A stretch of DNA of 64,000 nt from Astrothelium macrocarpum (taxonomy: Eukaryota > Ascomycota > Dothideomycetes > Trypetheliales > Trypetheliaceae). The notes beneath the pieces are model-generated. The model was not told where the DNA came from, did not search any database, and saw nothing but the letters and a program-made list of their open reading frames with translations. Shown here piece after piece: positions 55,173 to 64,000 of this stretch; position 1 is the first letter of the stretch, and each line of letters opens with the position of its first letter. The position numbers were made by a program, and so were the translations under genes. The stretch lies in contig JAGEMR010000012.1 in assembly GCA_021030915.1 (NCBI GenBank), positions 310,001 through 374,000 of the forward strand. Reading direction: 5' to 3'.

Positions 55173-57488
55173 ATGACTAAAAACGGACACAAACGGAGGC
55201 GAACCACTTCTAAAAACCCTTACGAAGCAAAGCGGACGCTTTCTTCAAAGAGATCGGCCAAAAAGTCTCCTATATATCAAATCTCCGCCCAAGAGAACCA
55301 GTCTTATATAGCGAGTGACAACTCTTCCCCAGATGCTTCTGGTCCTACTTTCACGCATTGGCGTTGCCAATCCTGTGCCTGCGCACAAGGTGCCTTCAAT
55401 TATCCAATCGATGATTGTATCTACTGTGGGCATACCATGGACGACCATGAGGACAACGATCATCGATGGAGCCCGGTTTGCGACGATGTATGCAAGAGAT
55501 CCGATCTAGTCAGTTCCATTTTACAGCTAGCACGAACGATGAGAGTAGTAGTCATCCGCGCTACACCCCAAATTGGCAAAACAACTCTACTTCTCCTGTT
55601 AGGCCGTCATATTCTTGATAGGGAAAGAGATCTAGAACCGGTTTTCATCCATTGGCAACGTCGAGATGAGCGCAGCGGCTGCCCATATGAAAAATATTTA
55701 GAACAAGAAAAATTAAAATGGCAAGAAGACAATGCAAGATATCGGCCACACAATCCCAAGGCCAGAACCATCTACCTTATGGATGAGGCACAAGATTCGT
55801 ATGAAGAAGAACAGTTGTGGACTCGAACACTCAAAAGTCCAAATACGAGACGAAAGCCTATCTTTATACTCATCTGTCTTTACGGTGCTACTGGCGTTTC
55901 TCACATACGTGAATCTAACAATGAATCTCAGGCTCTCCTTATGGATCGCCTTCCACGCGTGGAACTACGTCAATCTGCAAGTGGATGTCCATATATGCTC
56001 TTCAAGCCAGAGGAAACTGCCATTAGCGTTCAAAAATGGGCTCTTGGAAATAAGTTCCAGCTCCAGGATGGTGTGGCAGAGTTCATTCACGCCGCTACTG
56101 ATGGCCATCCAGGTATGGTGGGACTAATTTTGCAACACTTTCGAAACATATGTCTCCAGGTAACTTTCATTCACTTCTAATTCTAATTCCACACGAGACC
56201 AGACTAACATCGTGAAGAGACATATGCGAGAGTGGTCACCGGAGTTATGCCACAGCATAATCGTGGAGCACAACGGATTACTAGAGTGGTTCAGGACTTG
56301 GGGCAGAGGCGTCTGGACAGCTGATGCTGAGGGATATGTGAAACAATCTCTGACAGATCCTTTCTATAGCTATCTCAAGTTTTCCGACGTCGCAAATGCC
56401 TTACGCGAAGTTGTGATGAGACCCTCTGGCCACACACGAGAACGGCGAGGCTTTGATGCGTTTTCTTTCTGCCATAGGATGGGATTTCTTCATTCGGAGC
56501 AGGAGCGACCTGGAAGTGGGGAAGTTACCTATGTTTTTGCTTCTCCAATACACCGAAGGTATGTTTGTTTTATTATCTATCATAACGACGTTATCTTTAA
56601 TGTCAACATTAGAATCGCCTATCGTCGTCTCTGTCCAGGTCCGGAGCCAGACACCGAGCTGCAAAAAACCTCACTTCGACAGACATGTCTCAATGCTATC
56701 GAAAGATTTAGTCCATCCGCTCTGCAATCCCGCAATCACCAAGGTATTCCAGAAGCAGCCTTTCAAGACGAACTATACTGCTGTCTCAACTACGAACTGC
56801 ATAGTCTTCCAGTTCTTTCTGAATGTGCACATACCAAAAATGGCAGAATTGACTTCTATATCCTTGACAAGAAATGGGGAATTGAAGTTCTTCAGTCTAG
56901 AAATGAAACAGGCATTCTCGAACATGCGCGCCGATTTCAGACCGGAGGCAAATATCAACAATGGAATATCCTGGATGATTATATCATTCTCAACTTCTGC
57001 TCCGTTTCCACTCTCCAAAAGTTAGAAATTGAAGGTAAAGCTTTTTTCCCATTCGAAGCGTATTATTCTAATGTGACATATTAGACACCAATATTCCGTC
57101 ACACATTCTACAGATTGTTATTCACCTGAAGGAGTGCACTGCGGAGGTATATACGTGCGACAAACAGCTAGTGGAAACGCTGGACTTAGGTGAAGGAAGA
57201 CGAAGATACTTACATGACATTTCCGAATCATCTGAAAGTTCTGATGATGTTCGGATCTTACAGGATCGGTTGGCGCGGGCGGAACGAGAGAATAAAGATA
57301 TGGAGCAAGAGAAGCAAGATGTAAAGCGAGAGAGGGGGGATATAGAGCGAAAGAAGGAGGATATAGAGCGAAAGAGGAAGGACATAGAGCGAGAGATGAA
57401 GGATATGAAGCGAAAGAAGGAGGACATGGAGCGAAAGAAGGAGGACCTGGAGCGAAGGATAGCTGAGCTGGAACAACAGGCAAAGTAA
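55173..57488 (+). CDS. Crinkler-type P-loop NTPase with PD-(D/E)xK-like nuclease domain
   Basis: Four exons, 55173-56159, 56203-56558, 56613-57034 and 57085-57488, join in frame to 722 residues. The N-terminus is very basic (HKRRRTTSKNPYEAKR), like a nuclear-localisation signal. A Cys set (WRCQSCAC ... DDCIYCGH, residues 63-86) could bind zinc. Walker A is ATPQIGKT (130-137) and Walker B IYLMDEAQD (200-208). Residues about 495-570 carry the CRN nuclease pattern: DELYCCLNYEL, GRIDFYILDKKWGIEVL, then ILEHARRFQTGGKY. The last 75 residues are exact heptads (KKEDIER, KRKDIER). NTPase plus REase-like fusions of this kind are the Crinkler-type proteins of oomycetes and fungi, proposed as DNA-targeting effectors or conflict factors. 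No secretion signal is visible. The intron at 56559-56612 is 54 nt and open, so unspliced transcripts would still read through. Confidence 0.88.
57289..57480 (+). repeat. 21-bp coding repeat giving exact heptads
   Basis: Imperfect copies of a 21-bp unit (e.g. GAGCGAAAGAAGGAGGATATA) encode 7-residue repeats (KKEDIER-like) at the C-terminus of the Crinkler-type protein. Unit length equal to one coiled-coil heptad allows copy-number change without losing register. Confidence 0.9.
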
Positions 57489-57902
57489 TGATGGTGTTTG
57501 CAATAGAGAACAAAAGAGACCAACATATGTCCACATCACATACTTCTCGACAAGACAGCGAAGTCTAGTGCGAAAATTCCTTAATAGTAGCCAACAGCTG
57601 TAAGTTAGGACTCTGATATGGAATTCTGGCTCATTATATTAGATCCGCGGAAAAGGCATGACTCGAACTCATCCCTTGACCAACAATGGCGCCAATGGCA
57701 ATTGCAATTCAGAAGGCTCCTTCTCCGAATTGCAGATCAGTTATGCATGATGTTTGAAGAAATGCGTGACCTTGGCATCTTTTTTCTACTGGCTGGTTCC
57801 ATGGATTGGTTTTACTATTTCTACGGTTACTGGGATATTATTCTACAATGACCATCTTACCGATGCTGCTGATGATACTAAAGCTGTTACGAGATTTCAG
57901 GA
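57489..57902. other. 410-bp gap
   Basis: Two overlapping plus frames (57618-57851 and 57754-58086) contain a hydrophobic run in each frame but no consistent protein. They may hold the 5' part of the broken gene that follows. Confidence 0.4.
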
Positions 57903-58466
57903 TCATGTAGTCAACGGATGCGCATTCGTGAAGGACATAAAAGGATCTTGGCCCATGGCAGATACCTGGGTAAGTCGACACCATTTTAATCTCGTAACTC
58001 TATATCATTCTGACTGTTGCCTTCAGATGGAGACTATCAAGAAGATGCGCGTCTTCTACAGCAATATCAAGAAGAAAAGGAGATAGAGTGTCAGTCGCAT
58101 TGAACGAAGGGAGATGCGAGACGCAATTGTCGATTATCGCGCTCTGTAGCTATCGCCGGCTCCACGACACTTCTGAATCGGATAGCACCGTGGTCCGGGG
58201 ATACTCCGGATACCTTTGTATATCATGGATTGACGGAAATGGAGGAGTCCCAGACCAGTCCGATATCAAGCAGCGCGGCTTTAGTACAGCCCTTGATGAA
58301 GACTGCTCCGCGGCTGTCAACAGAAGCACATAACAGTCTGCTAACTATGAGAATTGATTTTCTCAACACTGAATTCATCATTGACGATGATGATTTGGAA
58401 GAGGCTATTGCTGACGCAACGCAGGAATTTTGGGCTGATTTTGTAGGAGAAGTTGAAATGCATTAG
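57903..58466 (+). pseudogene. broken coding stretch of unknown family
   Basis: Protein-like sequence is spread over frames. RMRIREGHKRILAHGRYL (to 57968) joins across a good GTAAGT...TTCAG intron (57970-58026) to GDYQEDARLLQQYQEEKEIE, which ends in a TGA at 58101. A neighbouring frame continues with IERREMRDAIVDYRAL. The first frame then resumes (SVAIAGSTTLLNRIAPWSGD and, at the end, FIIDDDDLEEAIADATQEFW) to a stop at 58466. This is what a gene with two small frameshifts would look like. No start is clear and the family is not recognised. Confidence 0.33.
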
Positions 58467-58994
58467 GACCAAAATATGCTTGGCACTTCTCAATGGACCT
58501 TGCTTTAAATTGTTCGGTCAAATCACCATTGCGAAGTACTCGTTTCGTAGGTCGCTTAATTAGGTACGCATGTTCAAATGCGCAGGACTTTTCGAAAGTC
58601 CTTTCGTAGCGTTTTCGGTCAGGGATTTTATCAATGGCATGCGGCATAAGCGGCATGTGCGGCATCTTTAGTTCCGCTTCCCCGATGGTCGCCGACGTCT
58701 GCTGCAAATGCCCTGTATTCATGACTCCAATGAATCTCTCCACAGCGCTTATCCCAAGCATTTACCCAATTCAATTGTGTGGAACCACATGATTATGCCC
58801 AGGATAGATCAGAGTTTGCCCATGATATGCACTCATAACATTAGTGCTTATCTCCAATGCTGCTGCAACATTCGTCATTGAGAATGTTTGGCTACTAACA
58901 TCAGGTGATGCCGCACTCGCACCGTGGACATGATTTCATGTAGACGTATAAGTAGAGCTGCTTACTGCATCTGCGGCCATTAGAATCATCGCCC
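58467..58994. other. 530-bp gap
   Basis: Upstream region of the nitrilase gene. A minus-strand frame at 58405-58761 is featureless. Confidence 0.45.
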
Positions 58995-60438
58995 ATGCAG
59001 TCTATTCAGAACTCATTGAACTCGTTCGAAATCGTTTCTCCACCTTCGGGATCTTCTAATCAGTCAACACCAGCAATTGCACAAAGCGACTCGATACAGT
59101 CACAACCCATGCCTGTGGCGATTCGAAAGTATAAGGCAGCGGCTGTCCAAGCAGAGCCGGGATGGTTCGATCTTGAGAAGTCAGTACATAAGACTACAAG
59201 CTTGATCGAGGAGGCCGGACAGAAAGGCTGCAAGCTCATTGCATTTCCAGAAACATGTCAGTAACCTGAAAAATGTAGTTAATCCGAAACGCTGAGCATT
59301 TTAGGGATTCCTGGGTACGTTGTGCCGAGTCCATGTCCTTGACTTCTTACTAAGATTCTTTCCTCAGCTATCCTTACTGGCAGTGGAGAGTTAATTATCA
59401 GGACTCGCTCCCGCTTCTGAAGGAATATCATCAGAATAGCTTACGACCCGACTCCGAGGAAATGAACCGAATCAGGCGTGCAGCTCGTAGGAATCAGATA
59501 TATGTTTCGATGGGGTATTCTGAGATTGATGGAAACAGTCTTTATATGGCCCAAATCATCATTGCTCCAACGGGAGACGTGATTAACCATCGTCGTAAGA
59601 TTAAACCGACTCACGTGGAGCGGCTCGTATTTGGTGAAGGGACAGGAGACTCCTTGACTAGCGTTGTAGAAACTGAGATCGGTAACCTTGGACATCTCAA
59701 CTGCTGGGAAAACATGAACCCTTTTCTGAAGGCTCATGCATGTGCCCTTCATGAACAAGTTCACGTCGCAGCCTGGCCTGTTTATCCTCCAGCATCAACA
59801 TTGAAATACCCTGATCCATATACAAACATATCGGAGCTTCAAAGCGAGCTGGTCACACCAGCCTATGCGTACGAAACTGGAACATGGACGTTGGCGCCTA
59901 CACAGGTAGTCACTCGTGAAGGAGCGAAGCTCAACATGCCACGTCGCATGCGCGAAGATGACGCACTTGTGGATGCTGAGGCTGCTGTAATTGGAAATGG
60001 ATTCACTAGGATCTATCGACCAGATGGTTACCGCGCCGTCGAAGATTTGCCGAAGGCATTCGATGGATTGCTGATTGCAGACGTGGACTTGGACGAAAAT
60101 CTACTCACCAAGAGACTTGCCGACTTTGTATGTACTCCTCCCCGTTCTGCTCCAGCCCGAAGGATTTCTTTCTTTCCTTCATTCTTTCATTTAGAAGGTT
60201 TTCGGGGAAGCGGTCAATGTTTGATGCGTTCTTTTGCTCGGATTTGGAAATGATTATTGACGATAAACTGAAATTTTCGCAGGGTGGCCATTACATGCGA
60301 CCGGACCTGATTCGTCTTCTGGTTGATAAGACGCCAAAAACTTACATAGTCGATGCGAATTCACCTGATCCTAAGACTTTCCCGAGCACACTGGAGAGAC
60401 TCGGGTTGAACAAACCGCTGCCGCTAGAAGAGCAGTAG
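58995..60438 (+). CDS. nitrilase, cyanide-hydratase type
   Basis: Four exons, 58995-59256, 59305-59314, 59368-60127 and 60283-60438, make 395 residues. Exon 2 is a 10-nt microexon; it is needed to read T-W-I-P-G-Y-P-Y-W, which is conserved in the family. The catalytic triad is Glu86 (LIAFPE), Lys168 (HRRKIKPTHVER) and Cys203 (HLNCWENMNPFLKA). QVHVAAWPVYPP, YAYETGTWTLAP and HYMRPDLIRLLVD place it with fungal cyanide hydratases and aliphatic nitrilases, which convert HCN to formamide or nitriles to acids/amides. Assignment between the two needs assay. The protein has a 40-residue Ser/Gln-rich N-terminal extension before MPVAIRKYKAAAVQAEPGW, where typical cyanide hydratases start; translation could also start at that ATG (59109). 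It converges on a Kelch gene. Confidence 0.94.
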
Positions 60439-60910
60439 GCAGGCTGGTAATGTATGGGAATTTGCGAGCACTTCATGATTCTTGTCGAAGCAAACGATTC
60501 CAAAGTGGATTAGTATGTAAGCGGCTGAAACCTAGTACTTCATCATACCTATGAACTTCAGTAGTGGTTAGTAGGTTCACGCGCTGACCTCGCCACATCG
60601 ATTCCATTAAAGCACCAACGTCTCTCCAGTCTCCACATGTCCTTTCTAGGCGTCCTGTTTTCCCGTGATCGAGGGTTTCCGTACTCACTGAGCTAGATAA
60701 ACTCACAGGAGCAATGAATGATCCTTTCAATGATAATCTTGCTATCCAGTATCTCAGTGCTGCATGTGTAAAAAAGGCTATCTGCTTTCTTTCTCTGGCA
60801 CTTCAACAAAGAGATTGGTACCGTTGAGATTCATAATCCAGCTTGAATATTTCCTGTGCCCAGCGTCATGAAATATCCGCAAAAAAATCCCTACCTGGGA
60901 CTGTAAATGA
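60439..60910. other. 470-bp gap between convergent genes
   Basis: No feature seen beyond the 3' flanks of the nitrilase and Kelch genes. Confidence 0.55.
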
Positions 60911-61999
60911 CTATGGCGTTACAGTTGGCACTGTATCTAGCTCCATGCTCCAGACATCTCCCAGCCTACTATTATCTTCGGCAAGTCCACCATGTATGAC
61001 AATCGCTTCTCTACCATTGTTTCCGCGTGCAACATCTGCATCGAACCAACCTCTTGATTGAGGCGATTCGCCCGTCACTCCCACTTTATCCCAGTTCCCA
61101 CCGACAATGTCATATGCCCATACATCTCCGAGCATCTTCCCTGCACCTGCGTGTCCAAGTAAGCTTGGGTCATGCTCGCCAAAGAGAGTTACAAGGAAAT
61201 ATTTGCTGTTCACTTGTAGAGCGAGAAGAGCGCTGACACTGCGAGCGTTGGGACCAGTCTTGCCGTCGGCGGGATACATGACCGTGGACCATGAATCCAA
61301 AGTAGGATCATACACGTCCAAATGGCCTCCTTGCTCTTGCTTTCCATCGAAGCCGTTCATACGGTATAGCTTACCACCGCAATAAGCAATGGATGTGCCT
61401 CCTCGTGAAGGATCTGGCGCGGCAGCCAGACGCTTCCACGCGTTTGTATTGATATCGAAAGACCACAGGTCAGAAAGACGACCACTTTCTGGACACCCGG
61501 CGTGTAGGTATATGATGTGATTGCCGTCATCCGTCATTGTATGGTAGCTTCTGGCGGCGGGATATGGCGCTGTAGGATTGACAGGAGAAACCAAGTTCCA
61601 TTGAGAGGTGGACGGGCTATAACTCCATAGGCTCCCTTTCTCCTCGATGGGAGCCATGGCTATACCACCGCGACCAGAGAAGAGGTATATGACGTTGCCG
61701 AGCACAGTGCTGGCTGAACCAACGCGAGGGCTAGGAGCTTCGCCATGAGTAGGTACGGTTTGAGGAGTGGCGGAAGCTGGAACGAGGCAGCATTAAATGA
61801 AGGGAAAACTGAGTTTGAGAGCTTATCGCATGCACTCAGAGAGGTCTACGACGTCGAATTGATTGTCAACGGGCTGTCGGGGTAGAAGTTCACCGCCGAA
61901 AATCCAGGCACGATTGGCGACGACAGAGAGGGTCTGAGATGAGCGCTTGAGACGAGCGGATGACGCCAGGCGTACCCATCTCCCACTTCGGATCGACAT
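60911..61999 (-). CDS. Kelch-repeat protein, nitrile-specifier-like
   Basis: Exon 1 starts at the ATG at 61999 (SGRWVRLASSARLKRSSQTL, then AWIFGGELLPRQPVDNQFD). The main exon ends at 60911. Five to six Kelch blades are visible: VGSASTVLGNVIYLFSGRGG, ARSYHTMTDDGNHIIYLHAG, GGTSIAYCGGKLYRMNGFDG, ARSVSALLALQV, FGEHDPSLLGHAGAGKMLGD and RGWFDADVARG...HGGLAEDNSRLGD. The order, including RGG, GELxPRxPVDN, ARSV and E(x7)H followed by RGW, parallels plant nitrile-, epithio- and thiocyanate-specifier proteins of the glucosinolate system. The plant iron-binding E-x3-D-x3-H is here E-x7-H with Ser at the Asp position. The join between the exons (about 61760-61820) is one base out of phase with every GT-AG pair I tried, so either a splice site or a frameshift is unresolved. 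Confidence 0.83.
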
Positions 62000-62767
62000 C
62001 TTGAACTTGGAGAGTGAGGCTATGATGGGACATCACATAAACAGCCTTGTTTCCAATGTTTAGTCAATGCCAAGGACGTGCAGAGGCATTCTTTAGCGAG
62101 ACCCGACCCAGCCACAAAATTAGCTCTCCGCTTTGCACCTCACGGAATCCTGGGTCAAGTGCTACATGAAGAACATAGGTACATATCCGCTTCACTGTGG
62201 CTATCAATCACCTCGGAACAAAACTAAACAACGCGATTGCAATGGAGGAGTCGATGTACCTTCTGGCACGGGAAGGTTGAACATAGTCACAAACGATATC
62301 GAATCTAACGAAACAGCAAAAATCAATCGAAAAAGTCACGACGCACAAGAGCAACACCACCATCGATTATAATGCCACGCTATCCTAGTGTGCCTGCAGG
62401 AAATAGCACGCTATATGTGAGCTTACAAACGCCCCACTCCAAGACCCTGCAGTAAGGTAAGCTCCACATACACCAAATGCGGGGATCATGAGAATTTTCA
62501 AGAATATTTCGATTTCGAGTGAAACACTGTCAAGCCAAGAGGTGATTGCCGAACAGCAATAGCCTAACCGTCGTCTGCGTCTTGACACTTCTAATTCATT
62601 TTTAAATTGATGCTCTCCATATCCTCGGGTTCACGTGGAAGACCGAAGCCTACTTTCTCACTTATTTTGGAAGCTTGAATTTAATCAGTCTATAATTTCA
62701 TCCCAGAGCAGCAGGCTCAATACTTTACAGCTCGTTTTTTTCAATTCAACTGCTAACTTGGCTGAAA
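62000..62767. other. 770-bp divergent gap
   Basis: Shared upstream region of the Kelch and homoserine dehydrogenase genes. No feature recognised. Confidence 0.5.
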
Positions 62768-64000
62768 ATGCCTGCTCCACGACAAGCTCATGTCGCCGTC
62801 CTTGGTGAGGAATGACAATTTTCTACCCGAAGACTTTTTAATAATTCTTGTCTAGGCGCCGGCGGTGTTGGCAGCTGCTTTCTCTCCCAATTATCAGTCC
62901 TCGCTGCCAAACTCTCACAAAATCCCTCCACACCCATCTACCTCTCCCTCATTCTACTGTCGCGCTCCAAGACCATGCTCTACAATGATGGTTTCAAGCC
63001 TCTACATATCTCAGATTGGAAGACGGCCTTTGAAAAAGAGGCAAAGCCTGCGTTACCGCTCACGGACCTTGCAGAATACCTGGCGACGAGTCCAGAAACG
63101 GTCGTGCTTGTAGACAATACAAGTAGCCAAGAAGTAGCGAACCATTATCCAATCTTTCTGCGAAAAGGTATCAGTGTCGTGACAGCAAACAAGAAGGGCT
63201 TTGCGGGTAGCTATGCGCTTTGGCAGGACATCTTCAGGGCGGCGTCTAACGGAACAGGTCGTGGGGGCTGGGTGTTTCATGAGAGCAGCGTTGGGGCGAG
63301 CCTGCCAACGGTGAGCACGTTGAAAGAGCTGGTAGAGACGGGAGACGAAGTAAAGAGAATTGAAGGCGTATTCTCCGGGACAATGAGCTTCCTGTTCAAC
63401 AATTTCATGCCTGTCGGTGGTGGTGGAGGCTCGTTCAGTCAGGAAGTGAAAAAAGCAAAGGACCTCGGGTACACGGAACCAGACCCACGAGATGATTTGA
63501 ACGGAATGGATGTGGCGCGGAAATTGACGATCCTAGGACGACTGGCTGGACTAGACATTGAATCGCCCAAGAGCTTTCCCGTGCATAGTCTAGTTCCACA
63601 GGCGCTCGAGAACATCAAGGACCCTGATGAATTCGTTGCAAAGCTGGCAGAGTTTGATGGAGAGATGGATAAGCTGAAGAAGGAAGCAGCGAGTGAAGGC
63701 AAAGTCCTAAGATATGTTGGTAGCATTGATGTAGCAAAGAAGGAGGCCAGAGTTGGCCTTGAGAAGTATGATGACTTTCCCAGACAAGATGGTGCTATGC
63801 TGATGTTTAGGTAAGATTCGATTCTTCAGACCCAATTGCGGCGCTCAAGGGTAGCGATAACATTATCAGCTTTTACACGAAGCGATATGGCGATAGACCA
63901 TTGATTGTACAGGGGGCCGGGTGAGTTGCCAAGATGCTGTCAAGCTGCGTTTTTCTATGACTGACTTTATTCTGAAGTGCTGGAGGTGAAGTAACAGCCA
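62768..64000 (+). CDS. HOM6: homoserine dehydrogenase (3' end outside window)
   Basis: Exon 1 is 62768-62804 (MPAPRQAHVAVLG); after a 51-nt intron exon 2 runs from 62856. Features are the NAD(P) loop GAGGVG at the N-terminus, VLVDNTSSQEVANHYPIFL, VVTANKKG, the substrate region EGVFSGTMSFLFNNF, KKAKDLGYTEPDPRDDLNG with the catalytic Asp/Lys set, and MDVARKLTILGRL. The enzyme reduces aspartate semialdehyde to homoserine, the branch point for threonine and methionine. A third coding part from about 63811 (DSSDPIAALKGSDNIISFYT, then RYGDRPLIVQGAG) is clearly homologous, but in a different frame from the end of exon 2. Its acceptor is probably TTTAG at 63810 and the matching donor is unclear. A last intron (about 63920-63978) leads to GGEVTA at the window edge. 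Confidence 0.95.

Overview
The window is nuclear DNA of a filamentous ascomycete. Genes carry short introns of about 45-100 nt with GT/AG ends and CTNAC-like branch points. Intergenic distances are 0.5-3 kb. The gene set is typical of Pezizomycotina: ATG11, a fungal NHP6, SEC11, a CENP-H-type kinetochore protein, TDT transporter, F-box/DUF7600, NADAR, cyanide-hydratase-type nitrilase. The housekeeping proteins look Leotiomycetes/Sordariomycetes-like, but I cannot fix the class from the sequence alone. One RIP-like AT-rich transposon relic is present.

Layout. 0-10.6 kb: possible gene fragment at the left edge (-), leucine-rich-repeat protein (-), TDT anion/sulfite-type transporter (+), Opy2-like membrane anchor (-), secreted double-psi-barrel (expansin-like) protein (+), small F-box-like protein (+). 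10.8-13 kb: a 2.17 kb pogo/Fot1-type element with perfect 40-bp terminal inverted repeats and a decayed interior. 13.9-26.7 kb, conserved housekeeping block: DUF6598-like protein (-), ATG11 (-), CENP-H-like (+), NHP6 (+), SEC11 (-), large polytopic membrane protein (-) with a GC-AG intron. 28.8-32.8 kb: BTB-like regulator (+) and F-box/DUF7600 protein (+, five exons). 33.7-40.1 kb: catalase-related haem protein (-) divergent from a lipoxygenase (+), then a macro-domain-like protein (+). 43-45 kb: NADAR protein (+) convergent with a CCDC174/DUF4078 protein (-).

45.7-54.5 kb looks like a specialised-metabolism or RiPP-like neighbourhood. It holds a cytochrome P450 (-) with a 20-bp repeat array upstream, a threefold degenerate ~180-bp repeat with recurring peptide simil‌arity, a five-exon O-methyltransferase (-), and a short locus with a signal peptide and a 13-residue repeat bearing dibasic sites (+). 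That locus resembles the Kex2-processed precursors of fungal dikaritin-type RiPPs, but it contains stops and may be decayed; no UstY/DUF3328 gene was seen. 55.2-57.5 kb holds a Crinkler-type NTPase-nuclease protein with a heptad-repeat tail.

57.5-64 kb: a broken coding stretch, a nitrilase/cyanide hydratase (+) with a 10-nt microexon, a Kelch protein (-) similar in layout to plant nitrile-specifier proteins convergent with it, and homoserine dehydrogenase (+) cut by the right edge.

Possible functional pairs (inference) are LOX with catalase-related haem protein for oxylipin chemistry, nitrilase with nitrile-specifier-like Kelch for plant nitrile/cyanide chemistry, and P450 + O-methyltransferase + repeat-peptide locus as a small biosynthetic cluster. 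All exon joins were worked out by hand from splice motifs and reading-frame phase; none is transcript-supported.
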